Origin: CAVVSQ01 sp963848825
GTDB taxonomy: Bacteria > Planctomycetota > Planctomycetia > Gemmatales > Gemmataceae
Reading direction: 5' to 3'
Assembly: GCA_963848825.1 (NCBI GenBank)
Contig: CAWKFA010000002.1
Coordinates: 310,001 to 374,000 of the forward strand
Length of the DNA: 64,000 nt
A model generated the notes under the pieces. The model was not told where the DNA came from and ran no database searches. It saw only the letters and a list, made by a program, of their open reading frames with translations. Shown one piece after another: positions 20,761-30,150 of this stretch (positions within the stretch are counted from its first letter, which is position 1; each line of letters starts with the position of its first letter). The position numbers and the translations under genes were made by a program.

Positions 20761-21667
20761 ATGCCGCTGCATTTGCCGCCGCTTTCGCGTCGTCGCTTTC
20801 TGGCGTCCGCGCTGGCAATGGGAGCCGGTTTGCCGGCATGGAGTTCGTTATACGCGAACGCACTAGCAGGCGACCCCGATCGCTGGGTGCTCATGGCGGA
20901 CAGCCATATTGCCGCCGATGCCGCCACGGTGACGAGGGGAGTCAACATGGCCGACAATCTTGGCCGGGTTGTTGCCGCGGTGGCCGCTCTCGAGCCGGCT
21001 CCTGCCGGGGTGGTGCTTAATGGCGATGCGGCCTATTTGCGGGGCGAGGTGGCAGACTATGCCCGCGTTGCTGGCCTGTTACAACCGTTGGGCCAGGCGG
21101 ACATTCCCGTGCACCTTACCCTGGGGAACCATGATCACAGGGAGAACTTTCGGGCCGGGCTGCTGCGCGGGGCGGGCCGGCCGCCTCTGGCTTCGCACCA
21201 CGTCGCGGTGGTGGAAAGCGCCAGGGCAAATTGGTTCGTGCTCGACTCGTTGCTGCGCGTCAACGGGACGCCGGGGGAGCTTGGCGAGGAGCAACTGAGC
21301 TGGCTGGCGAAGGCCCTGGACGCCCGGGCCGACAAGCCGGCCCTGGTGGTCATTCATCACGACCCGCAATGGACGCCGGCGGCCCAGCGCCACGGGCCTG
21401 GTCGATACCGAGCGCCTCTTCACCGTTCTGGCAGGGCGAGCGCAAGTCAAAGCGCTGATTTTCGGCCATACCCACCGCTGGAGCCGAGAGCGCCGCCAGG
21501 ACATCCACCTCATCAACCTGCCGCCCGTGGCTTATGTTTTTAACGCGGGGGCGCCAAGCGGCTGGGTCGACGTGCGGCTGCGCGAGCGGGGGGCTGTGAT
21601 CACGCTGCACACCCTCGATGCGCAACATCGGCAGAATGGGGAAACGGCGGAGTTGGCCTGGCGGTGA
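20761..21667 (+). CDS. Calcineurin-like metallophosphoesterase with TAT signal (frameshifted)
   Basis: About 301 residues. The N-terminus SRRRFLASALAMGAGLPAW is a twin-arginine signal, so the enzyme is probably exported folded. Metallophosphoesterase motifs: ADSHI (DxH), VVLNGDAA (GD), LTLGNHDHRE (GNHD), VIHHDPQW and, after a frame change near 21385, ALIFGHTHRW (GHxH). The frame continues as TGLVDTERLFTVL to GETAELAWR and a stop at 21667. One base too many near 21380-21390 explains the break. Ribosome binding site GAGGAGG. Substrate unknown; related proteins act on phosphodiesters or phosphomonoesters. Confidence 0.75.
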
Positions 21668-21738
21668 GTCGGGCTAGAGGATGTCCTGTCCGAGCGTGTG
21701 GACCCGCAAAGTGATTAAGCGGTAGTGGGTGTTTCGGT

Positions 21739-21768
21739 GGGTCAGCGCGAGTACGCTCGACGCCACCC
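21739..21768. repeat. REP-like hairpin GGGTCAGCGCGAG..CACCC
   Basis: Imperfect palindrome: GGGT/ACCC, GCG/CGC and CGAG/CTCG pair around TACG. A degenerate copy lies at 37937-37966 (GGGTCAGGGCGTGTACGCTC). Both are intergenic. Confidence 0.45.
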
Positions 21769-21872
21769 TACGGCTTCCGCTACGGCGACTGTCAGCCCCG
21801 GCCTCGGTGTGTCGTTTCACTCGTTTCACAGCCGTGCTGGCGCGGCGGGCTATGGGTGTCTATCGGGTGGTG

Positions 21873-22611
21873 CTATTCCGAAGGATGGGCCAAATAGGTC
21901 TTGGCGCCGTCCACAATCACATAGGAACAGGGGTATTCCGTCCAGCAGCCCGTGTTGAGGTAATGGATGCCGTCGATAAAGGAATCTTCGGCGAAATGGG
22001 TGTGGCCCGTGATCACGCCGGCGAAGCCTTCTTCGTGCGCCGTGGGCCACCGACTTGCCACGGACAAATTGCAAGACGCCGCTCCAGCGCTTGGATTTCT
22101 TCTTCAGCCACTTGGCCAACTTCTTGTTGACCTTGGTGGTGAGCTGATAACAAAAACACGCCACCTCAGTAACAAGCGGCGCATTGAGGGTCGGATCAAA
22201 GCGGTCGCCATGAAGTATGTGGTATGGCTTGCCACCCACTTCGAGGCGATAATCCTCCCGCATGGGGACTTCGAGGAGCCCGGGTAAAACGTCGAAAGTG
22301 CTGATGCCGGAGCCGGTCGTGCCGTTCTTTTCAGTTTCGGCGTGGCCGTTCCGAAGGTAAGGGGGCACATGGTCCCCTTCGTGGTCGTGGTTGCCCCGGA
22401 TGAGTACGAAATCGCGTTCCCTGGCGAGCTTGCGCAGGCGCTCGAGCAGGGCCCAGTGCGCACCGTCAAGTTTGCGGAGGTTTACACTATTGAGCGTGTC
22501 GCCGTTCAAAACCAGGCGATCGAAACGCTCGCGGTCCAGCACCTCGTTGAGCAGTGCGGTGTTGGCATGCCTGCTGCCCAAATGAATGTCCGACAGGATG
22601 ATGGTGCGCAT
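21873..22611 (-). CDS. Metallophosphoesterase, UDP-diacylglucosamine diphosphatase-like (frameshifted)
   Basis: About 245 residues. Motifs: ILSDIHLGSRH (DIHLG), LVLNGDTLNS, LIRGNHDHEG, ILHGDRFDP and, after a frame change near 22065, GVITGHTHFAEDSF. The DIHLGS start and the HGD block resemble the LpxH/YbbF-type and related archaeal-bacterial phosphoesterases that cleave UDP-2,3-diacylglucosamine, but a general phosphodiesterase is equally possible. The start is taken at the third Met (MRTIILSDIH, 22611); upstream in-frame Mets extend to 22632. One extra base explains the break. It is transcribed away from rex. Confidence 0.7.
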
Positions 22612-22727
22612 GACCATTTTTAAAATGATCATGCGAAAAGGCCATGAAGGCCTCGTGAGATTTGGATTTGGCTTGCAGCTGCAAGCTTGCGGCCGCCTGG
22701 GGCACCGGACCGTGTACGTATCACCCG

Positions 22728-22755
22728 CTTGACCCTGGTCGCAGGGGAGCTAGAC
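22728..22755 (+). promoter_or_regulatory. Candidate sigma-70-type promoter of rex-arg cluster
   Basis: TTGACC (22728-22733), 16 bp, TAGACT (22750-22755), about 55 bp upstream of the rex start. Found by inspection only. No clear Rex palindrome (TTGTGA..TCACAA) was seen next to it. Confidence 0.3.
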
Positions 22756-22809
22756 TTCCAGTAAGATAAGCGTGCTCATGCGATCGTTTTCTCTCCGAGT
22801 CTCGGCCCA

Positions 22810-23487
22810 ATGAGCAAAGCCGATCCAAATCACGTGTCGCCCGGTGGCGAGCCGCGTCTCTCGCGTGCCAGCGTGGGGCGTTTCAGCCTGTATTTGCGTC
22901 ATCTCGAAAGATTTCATCGCGAAGGAATGAAGACGGTCTCCAGCGGCCAGCTCGGGGTGGCCCTCGGGATAACCGACGCGCAGGTGCGCAAGGACCTTGC
23001 CTATCTCGGCAATCTCGGCCAGCCCGGCATTGGCTACCCTGCCCAGGAACTCATGACGGCCTTGCGTACTTGCCTGGGTATCAACCGCCCCTGGGCAGCC
23101 GTCGTCGTCGGCGTTGGCAACCTGGCCCGGGCCCTGTTGCGCTATCGGGGCTTCGAGAAGCAGGGATTCACCTTTGTCGCCCTTTTCGATGCCGATCCGA
23201 GCAAAGTTGGCCAGTTCGTCGATGGGCTCGAAGTTTATCCCGCCGAACGCATGGCCGAGATAATCGCCACGAGCGGCGCTGAACTGGGCGTGGTGGCCGT
23301 GCCGGCGGAAGCTGCGCAGCAGGTGGCCAACGCGCTGGTGGGGGCCGGGGTGCGCGGCATCTTGAATTTTGCCCCCACCGTGCTTCATCTGCCCACAGGC
23401 ATCAGTCTCGTGGCGGTGGACCTGGCCCTGCAACTGGAACAGTTGGCCTTCCTGGTCCATTTGGGGCCGGCTAAATCCGCCCATTGA
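22810..23487 (+). CDS. rex: Redox-sensing transcriptional repressor Rex
   Basis: 225 residues. The N-terminal winged helix has SGQLGVALGITDAQVRKDLA and YLGNLGQPGIGYP, the recognition helix and wing typical of Rex. The C-terminal Rossmann domain has VVVGVGNLARALL (GxGxxxxA), FDADPSKVG, and NFAPTVLHLP near the end. Rex senses NADH/NAD+ and represses fermentative and respiratory genes at low NADH. The length is usual. It is the first gene of a plus-strand run with argB, argD and argF; argB starts 134 bp later, so co-transcription is possible but not certain. Confidence 0.9.
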   Translation: MSKADPNHVSPGGEPRLSRASVGRFSLYLRHLERFHREGMKTVSSGQLGVALGITDAQVRKDLAYLGNLGQPGIGYPAQELMTALRTCLGINRPWAAVVVGVGNLARALLRYRGFEKQGFTFVALFDADPSKVGQFVDGLEVYPAERMAEIIATSGAELGVVAVPAEAAQQVANALVGAGVRGILNFAPTVLHLPTGISLVAVDLALQLEQLAFLVHLGPAKSAH

Positions 23488-23621
23488 CGCTTTTTCCACA
23501 TCACCTACAATCAATCTTTTAATTCGCCCATCGTGGCTTGGCTCTTCCCGGCCAACTGCAACGTCCTCAAATGTGCTGCCGACGGGCGGCGACCCCAAGC
23601 TAGGAAGTGCGCGAGCCGGCA

Positions 23622-24497
23622 ATGGATCAAGCCATCACCAAGGCCGAAATATTGATCGAGGCCCTCAGCTACATTCGCAAGTTTCGCGACAAGCTGACGG
23701 TCATCAAGCTCGGCGGCAGCGCCATGGAGGACCCGGAGGCCCTGAAGGCCACCCTCCAAGACGTCGTTTTCATGGAAACGGTGGGGATGCGTCCTGTGCT
23801 CGTGCATGGCGGCGGCAAACCCATCGACCGCGCCATGGCGGAAGCGGGGCTCAAACCGCGGAAAGTCCTGGGCCGCCGCTATACCGATGACGAAACCCTG
23901 GCGATCGTGGTGCGGGTGTTGATGCAAGAAATCAACGCGGGACTGGAAAAGCAAGTTCGCGCCCTGGGCGGCCGTGCCGTCGGGCCGCATCTAGGATCGT
24001 TACAATATCTCTTTGGTGACAAAATCCACCTGCGTGGCGCCGGTGGCGAACCGATTGATCTGGGGCGCATGGGTAACGTGACCCGTGTCGATGTCGATCT
24101 CATCCAGGATTTTTGTGCCGCCGGCGTGGTGCCCGTCATTCCGTCGCTGGCGCTGGACGCTGAGGGAGGCTGGCTCAATGTCAACGCGGACACTGCCGCC
24201 GCCGGCGTGGCAGGCCAACTTGGCGCCGAGAAGCTGGTGCTGCTAACTGATACGCCCGGCATACTTCGCGATCGGCGGGACCCGCATTCGCTTATCCGAA
24301 CGGTCGATTCAGCCGGCTGCCGGGAGCTCATCACCCAGGGGATCATCGACGAGGGCATGATTCCCAAGGTCGAGGCCTGTTTGGACAGCCTGCGGGCCGG
24401 CGTAAAGAAAACACATATCATCGATGGTCGCCTGCGCCATTCGCTGTTGCTGGAGATTTATACGGATAGCGGCGTGGGGACGGAAATTGAACTATGA
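23622..24497 (+). CDS. argB: Acetylglutamate kinase
   Basis: 291 residues from ATG 23622; an in-frame GTG at 23607 lies right on the AGGAAG and is too close to it. Motifs: VIKLGGSAMED (phosphate-binding loop), PVLVHGGGKPID, RRYTDDETLAIV, LNVNADTAAAGVAGQLGAEK, and LLTDTPGIL. It phosphorylates N-acetylglutamate, step two of arginine synthesis, in the cytosol. It overlaps argD by four bases (ATGA), indicating translational coupling. Confidence 0.93.
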   Translation: MDQAITKAEILIEALSYIRKFRDKLTVIKLGGSAMEDPEALKATLQDVVFMETVGMRPVLVHGGGKPIDRAMAEAGLKPRKVLGRRYTDDETLAIVVRVLMQEINAGLEKQVRALGGRAVGPHLGSLQYLFGDKIHLRGAGGEPIDLGRMGNVTRVDVDLIQDFCAAGVVPVIPSLALDAEGGWLNVNADTAAAGVAGQLGAEKLVLLTDTPGILRDRRDPHSLIRTVDSAGCRELITQGIIDEGMIPKVEACLDSLRAGVKKTHIIDGRLRHSLLLEIYTDSGVGTEIEL

Positions 24498-25681
24498 CCA
24501 CCAACGAGACCATTGAGCTCTTTAAACGCTACGTCATCGGCAACTACAAACGGTTCCCGGTAACGCTCGTGCGCGGGGAAGGCTCGCGTATTTGGGACGC
24601 CGAAGGGAACAGCTATCTCGACTTTTTTCCGGGCTGGGGCTGCGACCTGATCGGACACTGTCCGCCGCGCGTGGTCAAGGCAGTGCAGGAGCAGCTTGCC
24701 CGCCTCATCCATGTGCCCAACACCTGGTATATCGAGGCGCAGGGCCTGCTCGCCAAGGCGCTCAGCGAGCGCAGCGGCTTCGACGGTCGGGCTTTTTTCT
24801 GCAATAGCGGCACCGAAGCCAACGAAGCGGCCATCAAGCTGGCGCGTCTCAACGGCAAGCCAGGCCGTTACAAAATAATCACGATGATCAACAGTTTTCA
24901 TGGCCGTACGCTGGGTGCCCTGAGCGCCACCGGCCAGCCGAAATATCACCAGGGCCTCGAGCCGTTGCTGGCAGGTTTCTCCTATGCGCCTTTTGGAGAC
25001 GTGGAGGGTGTCGCCAGGCTAATCGACGACGAAACGTGCGCGATCATGGTCGAACCGATCCAGGGCGAAGGGGGCATCAACCTGCCGCCGCCGGGATATC
25101 TGGAAGGGTTGCGCGAGCTGGCGGATAAGCACAAACTTTTGCTCATCTTCGATGAAGTTCAAAGCGGCATGGGTCGAACCGGCGAATGGTACGCCTTCCA
25201 GCACTGGCCGATTCTGCCCGACGTGGTGACCCTGGCGAAGGCGCTGGCCGGCGGTGTGGCGGCGGGTGGACTGTTGGCCAAACCGCAGTTCGCCGAGAAA
25301 CTCGTGCCGGGCACGCACGCGGCCACCTTTGGTGGCAACCCCATCGCCTGCGTCGCGGCGCTGGCAACGATTGAAACCATCGAAGCCGACGGTTTGCTCG
25401 AGCGCGCCGGCATCATCGCCGACGGCTTCCGCCGCCGCTTTGAGGCACTCAGGGAGCGATGTCCCCTGATCCAGGATATTCGCATCAAGGGGACCATGAT
25501 TGGCGTCGAACTGTCGATCGACGGCTCAACGCTCGTCGAACAATGCATGCAAAGAGGCCTGCTGATCAATTGCACCCACGGCAATGTGCTCAGGCTGCTC
25601 CCCGCGTTGACGTTGACGGACGCGGAATTGAACGAGGGTTGCGATATCCTCCAGAAAGTTCTCCTGGAAATTCAGCTTTGA
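24494..25681 (+). CDS. argD: Acetylornithine aminotransferase
   Basis: 395 residues. Class-III PLP aminotransferase: CNSGTEANEAAIKLAR, NSFHGRTLGALSATGQ, FDEVQSGMGRTGEWYAF, and the PLP lysine region VTLAKALAGGVAAGGL. FGGNPIACVAAL near the C-terminal domain is also typical. It converts N-acetylglutamate semialdehyde to N-acetylornithine. The start overlaps the argB stop (ATGA). Confidence 0.92.
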   Translation: MTTNETIELFKRYVIGNYKRFPVTLVRGEGSRIWDAEGNSYLDFFPGWGCDLIGHCPPRVVKAVQEQLARLIHVPNTWYIEAQGLLAKALSERSGFDGRAFFCNSGTEANEAAIKLARLNGKPGRYKIITMINSFHGRTLGALSATGQPKYHQGLEPLLAGFSYAPFGDVEGVARLIDDETCAIMVEPIQGEGGINLPPPGYLEGLRELADKHKLLLIFDEVQSGMGRTGEWYAFQHWPILPDVVTLAKALAGGVAAGGLLAKPQFAEKLVPGTHAATFGGNPIACVAALATIETIEADGLLERAGIIADGFRRRFEALRERCPLIQDIRIKGTMIGVELSIDGSTLVEQCMQRGLLINCTHGNVLRLLPALTLTDAELNEGCDILQKVLLEIQL

Positions 25682-25741
25682 CGCACCCCGGCGACGGCCC
25701 ACGAACACCCGGCATGGCGACAACCTAATTGAGAAGGATTC

Positions 25742-26654
25742 ATGCGGCATTTTCTTGATCTCATTGACTGGACCGGCGAGCAGATCCTGAGCCCTGCTGG
25801 ACAGTGCGGCCAAGCTCAAAAAGGCACAGCAGCGCGGCAAAAACAAGCCCACGTTGCAAGGCCGCGTGCTGGGGCTCATCTTTGAAAAGCCATCCTTGCG
25901 TACGCGCGTCAGCTTCGAGGCGGCGATGGCGCACATGGGAGGCGCCAGCATTTTTATCTCCCAGACCGATGCGGGACTGGGGACGCGCGAGTCCATTGCC
26001 GATTACGCCCGCACCATCAGCCAGTTTGTTGACGCCGTCGTGTTGCGCACTTTCAAGCATGATACTGTCGTGAAGTTCGCCGAGTATGCGACCTGCCACG
26101 TCATCAACGGGCTATCGGACTATTGCCATCCCTGCCAGGCCCTGGGTGACCTGCTTACCATGGGCGAGGAACTCGGCACTCTCGAAGGGCACCGGCTCGT
26201 GTTTGTCGGTGATGGCAACAACGTCGCGCGTTCCCTGGCACTGGCTTGCGGCAAAGTTGGCGTGCACTTCGTTTTGGCAGCGCCGCCCGGCTATGGTTTC
26301 GATCAGAACTTCCTGAAAAGCTACCATGCGGCGGTGCCGGCCGGATTTCTCGTGGAAGAATCCAATCCGGCCAGAGCGGTCATCGATGCGGATTTCATTT
26401 ACACCGATGTCTGGACCAGCATGGGCCAAGAAAAGGAGACCGCGAAGCGCCAGCGTGATTTTGCCGCCTTCCAGGTCAACGCGGCGCTCCTGAAAGCGGC
26501 CCCCGCCCACGTCAAAGTCATGCATTGCTTGCCCGCCCACGAGGGTGAGGAGATCACCGCGGAAGTGCTGAACGGACCGCGAAGTGTGGTCTTCCCGCAA
26601 GCGGGCAACCGCATGCATGCCCAGAAGGCGCTCTTGCAATGGTTGCTGGAATAG
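25742..26654 (+). CDS. argF: Ornithine carbamoyltransferase (one frameshift)
   Basis: About 303 residues. Starts MRHFLDLIDWTGEQIL with AGAAGGATT upstream; an extra C near 25793 shifts the frame, and removing it gives SLLDSAAKLKKAQQRGKNK. Motifs: FEKPSLRTRVSFE (carbamoyl phosphate), HVINGLSDYCHPCQALGDLL (HPxQ), FVGDGNNVARSL, and MHCLPAHEGEEI (HCLP). It makes citrulline from ornithine and carbamoyl phosphate. It follows argD by 60 bp. The otherwise perfect protein argues that the indel is a sequence error. Confidence 0.9.
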
Positions 26655-26669
26655 CCAGCGGAGACACCC

Positions 26670-27071
26670 ATGTATCAGGTGACGAAGGAAATTCGCTTTT
26701 GCTACGGTCATCGTCTGCTAAATTATGATGGGAAGTGCCGTCACCTCCATGGCCACAATGGCCGCGCGGTGATCACGCTGGCGACGGCCGGGCTCGATGA
26801 GCTCGGCATGGTGGTGGATTTTTCCCAGATCAAACGCGTCGTCGGTTCCTGGATCGACACGCACCTTGATCACTGCATGATCTTGCACCAGGACGATCCC
26901 GTGGTTCCCTTCCTCAAGGAAAAGGGGGAGCCGCTGCATCTGGTTGCCTTCAATCCCACGGCGGAGAACATCGCCAAGTTAATCTTTGACTACACCCGCG
27001 CGCAAGGTTTTCCCGTCGTGGAAGTAACCTTGTGGGAGACCGACGACTCGTACGCGGTTTATCGGCAATGA
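26670..27071 (+). CDS. queD: 6-pyruvoyl-tetrahydropterin synthase / QueD-like protein
   Basis: 133 residues. Zinc and active-site residues visible: FCYGHRLLNYDGKCRHLHGH (His ligands, catalytic Cys), DTHLDHCMIL, NPTAENIAKLI and VTLWETDDSYAVY. The length fits the PTPS/QueD family. The likely reaction is formation of 6-carboxy-tetrahydropterin for queuosine precursors, though pterin cofactor synthesis is possible. ATG at 26670, 15 bp after argF, with GCGGAGA upstream; probably co-transcribed with it. Confidence 0.8.
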   Translation: MYQVTKEIRFCYGHRLLNYDGKCRHLHGHNGRAVITLATAGLDELGMVVDFSQIKRVVGSWIDTHLDHCMILHQDDPVVPFLKEKGEPLHLVAFNPTAENIAKLIFDYTRAQGFPVVEVTLWETDDSYAVYRQ

Positions 27072-27099
27072 AGCCGGAGGATGCCCGCGGCCAAGGCGG

Positions 27100-29889
27100 T
27101 CACGCTGCCTTGTGAAGGGTACCCGTAATGGGCTGCGGCTCGGCTATTGCTCCGGAAATTTGGCGGCGGAAGCTCAACAGCGCCGGCAAAAATACCAGTG
27201 CCGTGAGCATACAACACGTAACGCCCAGTGTCAGAATGAGGCCCAGGCTGGCAAGGCCGCGGTGCGACGCGATCATGAGCGTGCCGAACCCAAGAATCGT
27301 GGTGAGCGCGGCGACCATAATTCCTCGCCCCGTGGAAGACGCCAGAAAGTAACTGTTGCCCTTACCCCGGCTGCGATAATCATGCATGACGTGAACCCCG
27401 TTGTCGGCACCAACGCCGAGAATGAGGGGAAAGGCGATCATGTTCGCAGGGTTGAGGGAATAGCCGGCGAGCACCATGAGGCCCAGCGTGGCCACCATGC
27501 CCATGCCCAGGGGCAGGAGCGCAATCAGCGTGTGTTTGACGTTGCCGAAATCCAGCAGCAGCACCAGAACCATGGCAATGAGGGCGTACAGGCCCGCCCA
27601 CAGAAAGCCATGTTTCATGGCGCGTAGACCTTCCAGCGTCGTGAACGGTTTGCCCGTGGCATCGGGATCGACCGTGTGGATTTGGGCGGTAAAATCCTTC
27701 AGCGGGCCATAATCCCACAAACAATCCTTGGCGAAGACACGCAAGAGCCATTTACCATTTTTGCTGATATAGCGTTCGCGCAGGCATTCCGGAAGGTCTG
27801 CTATTCTGATGGGGGCCGCGGTCGTGACCTCCTTCAGCCGATAAAGATCTTCCGCGAGGTCGCGGGTCAAGAACTGCTCGAACTTTTGCAGGCCAATGGC
27901 ACAGGTCTCGCGATCCATGGCGCTCAACTGGTCGCTGAGTTTCTTCAAATTGCCGACCAGGTCCTGAGCGACGCGGCTATCTTTCAAAACGACGAGTAAA
28001 TCGATCAGGTTCCCTGCGGTACGTTTAATTTCCTCCGGTTCAGGCACTGGCCGGGAAATTAGCGCACCCCGCTCGGGCAGGCGTCTGAGACGGGTTTGAA
28101 TGTCCTTGAGTTGCTCAAGCTTGCGATCCTGATCGCGCGGCACCAGGGAAGCGACCTCGACCACACGGCTGACTTCCGGCAGTTTTTCATAGCGATTTTT
28201 GAGGGCAATCACTTCTTCCGGCGTCGTGGTGTAACTAAGGGCATGCCAGCTCGCGCCGGCGGTATGGGCGATGAGCGTTTGCTCCCATTGAACGGAGGGC
28301 AGATTTTGCGCCTGTAATTTAAGTAGATTGTGCTCGTAGCGAATGTTCAGCGCGAAATAGCTCAGAATCACGGTTGCCACCAAACTGCCGACGATGACCC
28401 AACGCGGCCTGCGCGACAGCCAGGGCAGCCAGGGACGATGGTCGGCCTGGTGTTCCTTGAGGGACAGGATGGCGGGGGCGTCCTCCTCGACCTTGGTTTG
28501 GAAGCGTTTTTCCAGAAGGGCCAACAGCGGCGGCACGACAATAAAGCAGGAGAAAGCACAGAGGAGCACGCCACTCCCGGCAATCCAGCCCAGTTCGGCC
28601 ACGGCCTTCAGGTCGGCGAGCATGGCGGCATAGAAGGCCAGCGCCGTCGCCAGAGCGGCGGTAAGAATGCTGGGGCCAACGTTCATGGCGGTCTTGCGCA
28701 TGGCCTGGGCCAGGTCCGATCCGGCGCGGCGTTCTTCGCCAAAGCGCGTGACCCAAAGCACGCCGTAATCGCCCATGCCGATCAACATGACGGCAAAAGC
28801 GGACGAGAGAATGTTCAGGTGTCCCACGGTGAGCGTGGTCCAGCCAAGCGCCCAGGCGGTGCCGACTAGCAAGGCCGTCACGGTCATGAACGGGTAGCGG
28901 ATGCCGCGGTAGACAACCAGGTAAAGGAGCGCGACGCCGATGAGTGCCAACCAGCCGGCGAAATTGCTGTCGCTTTGCGAAGCGACCATCTCATCATTTT
29001 CAAGCACGGGCAAACCAGTGAGCCCGAAATCCATGCCCGCATAGCGCGGCGTCGTTTGCGCAATCAGGTCACGCAAGGCATCGATGCTCTTTTGCGCGAA
29101 CGTGAAGCTGCCGGCTTCCTTGAACGGCCTTACCAGGAGGAAAGCCAGCGTGCCATCTTCACTGAAAAAGAATTGCGGCTCGGCCATCAAGTCCTGTTGC
29201 TGCGGTTGACTGGGCAAAATGCTTTGCCACGGATTCTTGTAAGCCGCCGGGCTCGTCAACACAGCGGCGGCGTTTTCACAGATTGCGTTGAGCTGCTTAA
29301 GAAACAGGTCGCTGTTAGGCGTCAGGGTGCGATCACCGCCCAGCGTGGTGGCGCGGCGCTCCCCTTCGTGGAGAAGTTGCATCAGATTGAGAGATTTCCA
29401 GCCGAAGAGGGGATCGATCCCGCCCAGCACGGGGACCTCGAGGAGCAAGTTCATTCCCGACAGATTGTCCTGGATAAGGCGAATTTGCTCGGGAGGAAGA
29501 AAAAGGAGGGCACGGTTGCGAAGCGAACGGAGATCGACCTTGTAGAACAGGCGATCGAACAGGTCTGGCTTTTGCTCGATCTGGCTCGCAAGGTCCTCCA
29601 TGGCCGCGATCATTTGGCCGCGATCTTTCCCCTGAACCACGACCACCATGTCATCGTCGTCCCCGAATTCCTTGACATATTGCTCCCAGCGCTGAAAGTA
29701 AGCTTTTTCCTTGCCGTGCAAATCGTTGCGCTGATTTTCGTAAGTGAGGTTGGCGTACGTGTACCAGAGGCACAGGATGCAGGAGAGAGCGGTGCCAGTC
29801 AGCACGAGCCAGGGGAAGCGCCACCCCAGCTGGGCCACGGCCGCCACCAAACGGGGAACCAGCCCGGTTTCTTCTTGTTCCGTGTCCAT
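27100..29889 (-). CDS. hpnN: MMPL/HpnN-family RND transporter
   Basis: 929 residues, intact. N-terminal membrane helix (FPWLVLTGTALSCILCLW), a large periplasmic loop with LTGLPVLENDEMV, a five-helix block including MLIGMGDYGVLWVTRFGEER and LTAALATALAFYAAMLADLK, then a second copy with MIAFPLILGVGADNGVHVMH and LTTILGFGTLMIASHRGLAS. This two-fold RND layout and these motifs match HpnN-type hopanoid or lipid exporters of the inner membrane. The hopanoid assignment is by family resemblance only; no hopanoid biosynthesis genes are in the window. Divergent from the FAD enzyme at 30151. Confidence 0.75.
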   Translation of the reverse strand: MDTEQEETGLVPRLVAAVAQLGWRFPWLVLTGTALSCILCLWYTYANLTYENQRNDLHGKEKAYFQRWEQYVKEFGDDDDMVVVVQGKDRGQMIAAMEDLASQIEQKPDLFDRLFYKVDLRSLRNRALLFLPPEQIRLIQDNLSGMNLLLEVPVLGGIDPLFGWKSLNLMQLLHEGERRATTLGGDRTLTPNSDLFLKQLNAICENAAAVLTSPAAYKNPWQSILPSQPQQQDLMAEPQFFFSEDGTLAFLLVRPFKEAGSFTFAQKSIDALRDLIAQTTPRYAGMDFGLTGLPVLENDEMVASQSDSNFAGWLALIGVALLYLVVYRGIRYPFMTVTALLVGTAWALGWTTLTVGHLNILSSAFAVMLIGMGDYGVLWVTRFGEERRAGSDLAQAMRKTAMNVGPSILTAALATALAFYAAMLADLKAVAELGWIAGSGVLLCAFSCFIVVPPLLALLEKRFQTKVEEDAPAILSLKEHQADHRPWLPWLSRRPRWVIVGSLVATVILSYFALNIRYEHNLLKLQAQNLPSVQWEQTLIAHTAGASWHALSYTTTPEEVIALKNRYEKLPEVSRVVEVASLVPRDQDRKLEQLKDIQTRLRRLPERGALISRPVPEPEEIKRTAGNLIDLLVVLKDSRVAQDLVGNLKKLSDQLSAMDRETCAIGLQKFEQFLTRDLAEDLYRLKEVTTAAPIRIADLPECLRERYISKNGKWLLRVFAKDCLWDYGPLKDFTAQIHTVDPDATGKPFTTLEGLRAMKHGFLWAGLYALIAMVLVLLLDFGNVKHTLIALLPLGMGMVATLGLMVLAGYSLNPANMIAFPLILGVGADNGVHVMHDYRSRGKGNSYFLASSTGRGIMVAALTTILGFGTLMIASHRGLASLGLILTLGVTCCMLTALVFLPALLSFRRQISGAIAEPQPITGTLHKAA

Positions 29890-30150
29890 GCCTCTCTCTC
29901 GCCTCCGTGCTTCGGTAAATGAAGGGGCGAATACTAGTCAAGCACTGGGGAAGTATCAAGGCGAATGCGTAAACCGGGCACGCCACGAAAATGACGATTC
30001 CGTCAGACGATGTCCAGCCAGGCAATGAAGGTAAATTGCGACGTTTGTTTATCCGCGGAAGCTGAAAAACCAGAAAGTTTTGCTTTATCCCTATTTGTAT
30101 CCCAAACTACCCTAGGCCCTGCCCTTGCCCCCAGCGGATCGAGGAACACC
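29890..30150. other. Divergent intergenic region
   Basis: 260 bp between hpnN (minus) and the FAD-dependent gene (plus). Presumably holds both promoters. Nothing specific was recognised. Confidence 0.3.

Noticed and set aside
27112..28317. Several plus-strand frames across the RND gene
   Set aside because: The minus-strand RND protein is intact over 929 residues.
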